Positions 63,252-64,000 of a stretch of 64,000 bases of DNA are shown piece after piece. Where the stretch lies: positions 27,766,912 to 27,830,911 of the forward strand of contig CM051028.1 in the NCBI GenBank assembly GCA_027627225.1, read 5' to 3'. Both the position numbers and the translations under genes were made by a program. Source of the DNA: Congeria kusceri (taxonomy: Eukaryota > Mollusca > Bivalvia > Myida > Dreissenidae). Positions within the stretch are counted from its first letter, which is position 1; the number at the start of each line of letters is the position of its first letter. Under the pieces are notes generated by a model, which searched no databases, was not told the DNA's origin, and worked only from the letters and a program-made list of their open reading frames with translations.

Positions 63252-63430
63252 ATGTACGCAAACTACACGCTGGAAAAAGAATCCAGGAACAGGTCCAAAG
63301 GATATGCTATGATGAAATATGGATTGTCAAAAATGCTGCGTGGTGTAAAATGTCTGTTTGAAGAGTTTGCTTACAACACGTCTTGTAATGGATGTAAATT
63401 TATGGTAGACTCAAAACCTTTCTATAGGAG
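63252..63430 (+). CDS. DEG/ENaC-type channel, N-terminal coding exon (copy B)
   Basis: Fifty-nine codons plus two bases from ATG (GAGCCATGT context) to a GTAAGC donor. CLFEEFAYNTSCNGCKFM (residues 34-51) aligns with copy A's pre-TM1 signature, and the exon ends in the equivalent FYRR with the same phase 2. The His of the HG gating motif is Asn here (NG at 46-47). Cysteines at 34, 45 and 48 are extra. The remaining exons should lie past the right edge of the window. No frame damage is seen, so it reads as a real paralogue and not an obvious relic. Confidence 0.7.
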
Positions 63431-64000
63431 GTAAGCATTATTATGGCGCATATAGCACTGAACAACTTATTCAAATTAAGAATTAAGAGCGGACGGATTT
63501 AATAACGCTAAATATTAATGTGTATATTCGAGCATAATGGCAAATTTGCTTTTATATGTACTAACATACTACTATATATACTACTAAATATCGACGACCT
63601 GATAGAACTTACAAACTACTTACTATCCCACTTAATTCCATTCTTGAAATGCATATCTCTCTGTTCAGCCACTGCTTTATTATATACAATACAACATAAG
63701 GCACCCAAGTGATAATTAGAGTTTTGTTATTGAATGTATTGTTTTCTGTCGGCAAGATTCAATGGAAATTGTTAATAAAGCAATAAACAAAACAAAAGTT
63801 AAAAAGAACGCAGTATTTTCGATATTTTTGTGCGACTGAAGAAATGATGAAATGTTATTTTATGGTATTCATCTTGTATTCATCCAGCTGGTTTAATGAG
63901 AAGCATGATTTGAACCACCATCCTTTTAACAAGTGTTCTTTTAAAGTAACATACAAGGTGTTTCATGATAAGTAAATGCATTCAATGTTTAATTTAGTTT

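Noticed and set aside
1..64000. CRISPR array, bacterial operons or integrated virus
   Set aside because: Repeats are tandem or inverted eukaryotic types without uniform spacers; genes are intron-bearing animal genes; no viral or reverse-transcriptase frame was recognised.

Overview
This is animal genomic DNA, AT-rich, with widely spaced GT-AG exons and a dense load of small inverted-repeat elements, tRNA-headed SINEs and tandem arrays. Repeat families that I associate with heterodont bivalves (zebra/quagga-mussel type genomes) suggest a bivalve mollusc: a GAGGCGCGTCGTGGGAAAA-type foldback element, arrays built on TGACCTTGACCTTGA, the AGAGCTGTCNGAGGACAG/TTCGAAG element and the AGCCGGATTTTT element. 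The species call rests on memory of these families and was not searched.

Layout. 0-21 kb has no convincing gene; it is a patchwork of transposon ends, including a putative 5.5-kb element with ~480-bp terminal inverted repeats (9398-14863). 21.2-21.9 kb holds small candidate terminal exons, two of them ending in near-identical C-termini. 23771-36198 (+) is a complete BPNT1-type 3'(2'),5'-bisphosphate nucleotidase gene: seven coding exons plus frame-compatible alternative 3' ends giving different basic tails. Its first intron carries a 2.6-kb inverted-repeat element containing decayed PHD-finger exons on the minus strand. 37.3-41 kb is repeats. 42392-45077 (-) is the 3' part of a RING-finger gene. 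51399-54564 (-) is a complete six-exon calmodulin-like EF-hand gene with an acidic N-terminal extension and one GC-AG intron. 59756-59940 (+) and 63252-63430 (+) are two related N-terminal exons of DEG/ENaC-type sodium channels; the rest of that gene or genes lies beyond the window.

The genes are not an operon and need not cooperate. BPNT1 acts in sulfur-nucleotide (PAP) metabolism, the EF-hand protein is a presumed Ca2+ sensor, the RING protein a presumed ubiquitin ligase, and the DEG/ENaC exons belong to membrane cation channels. Exon models were assembled by hand from splice consensus, reading-frame phase and recognisable protein motifs; no transcript or database evidence was available.
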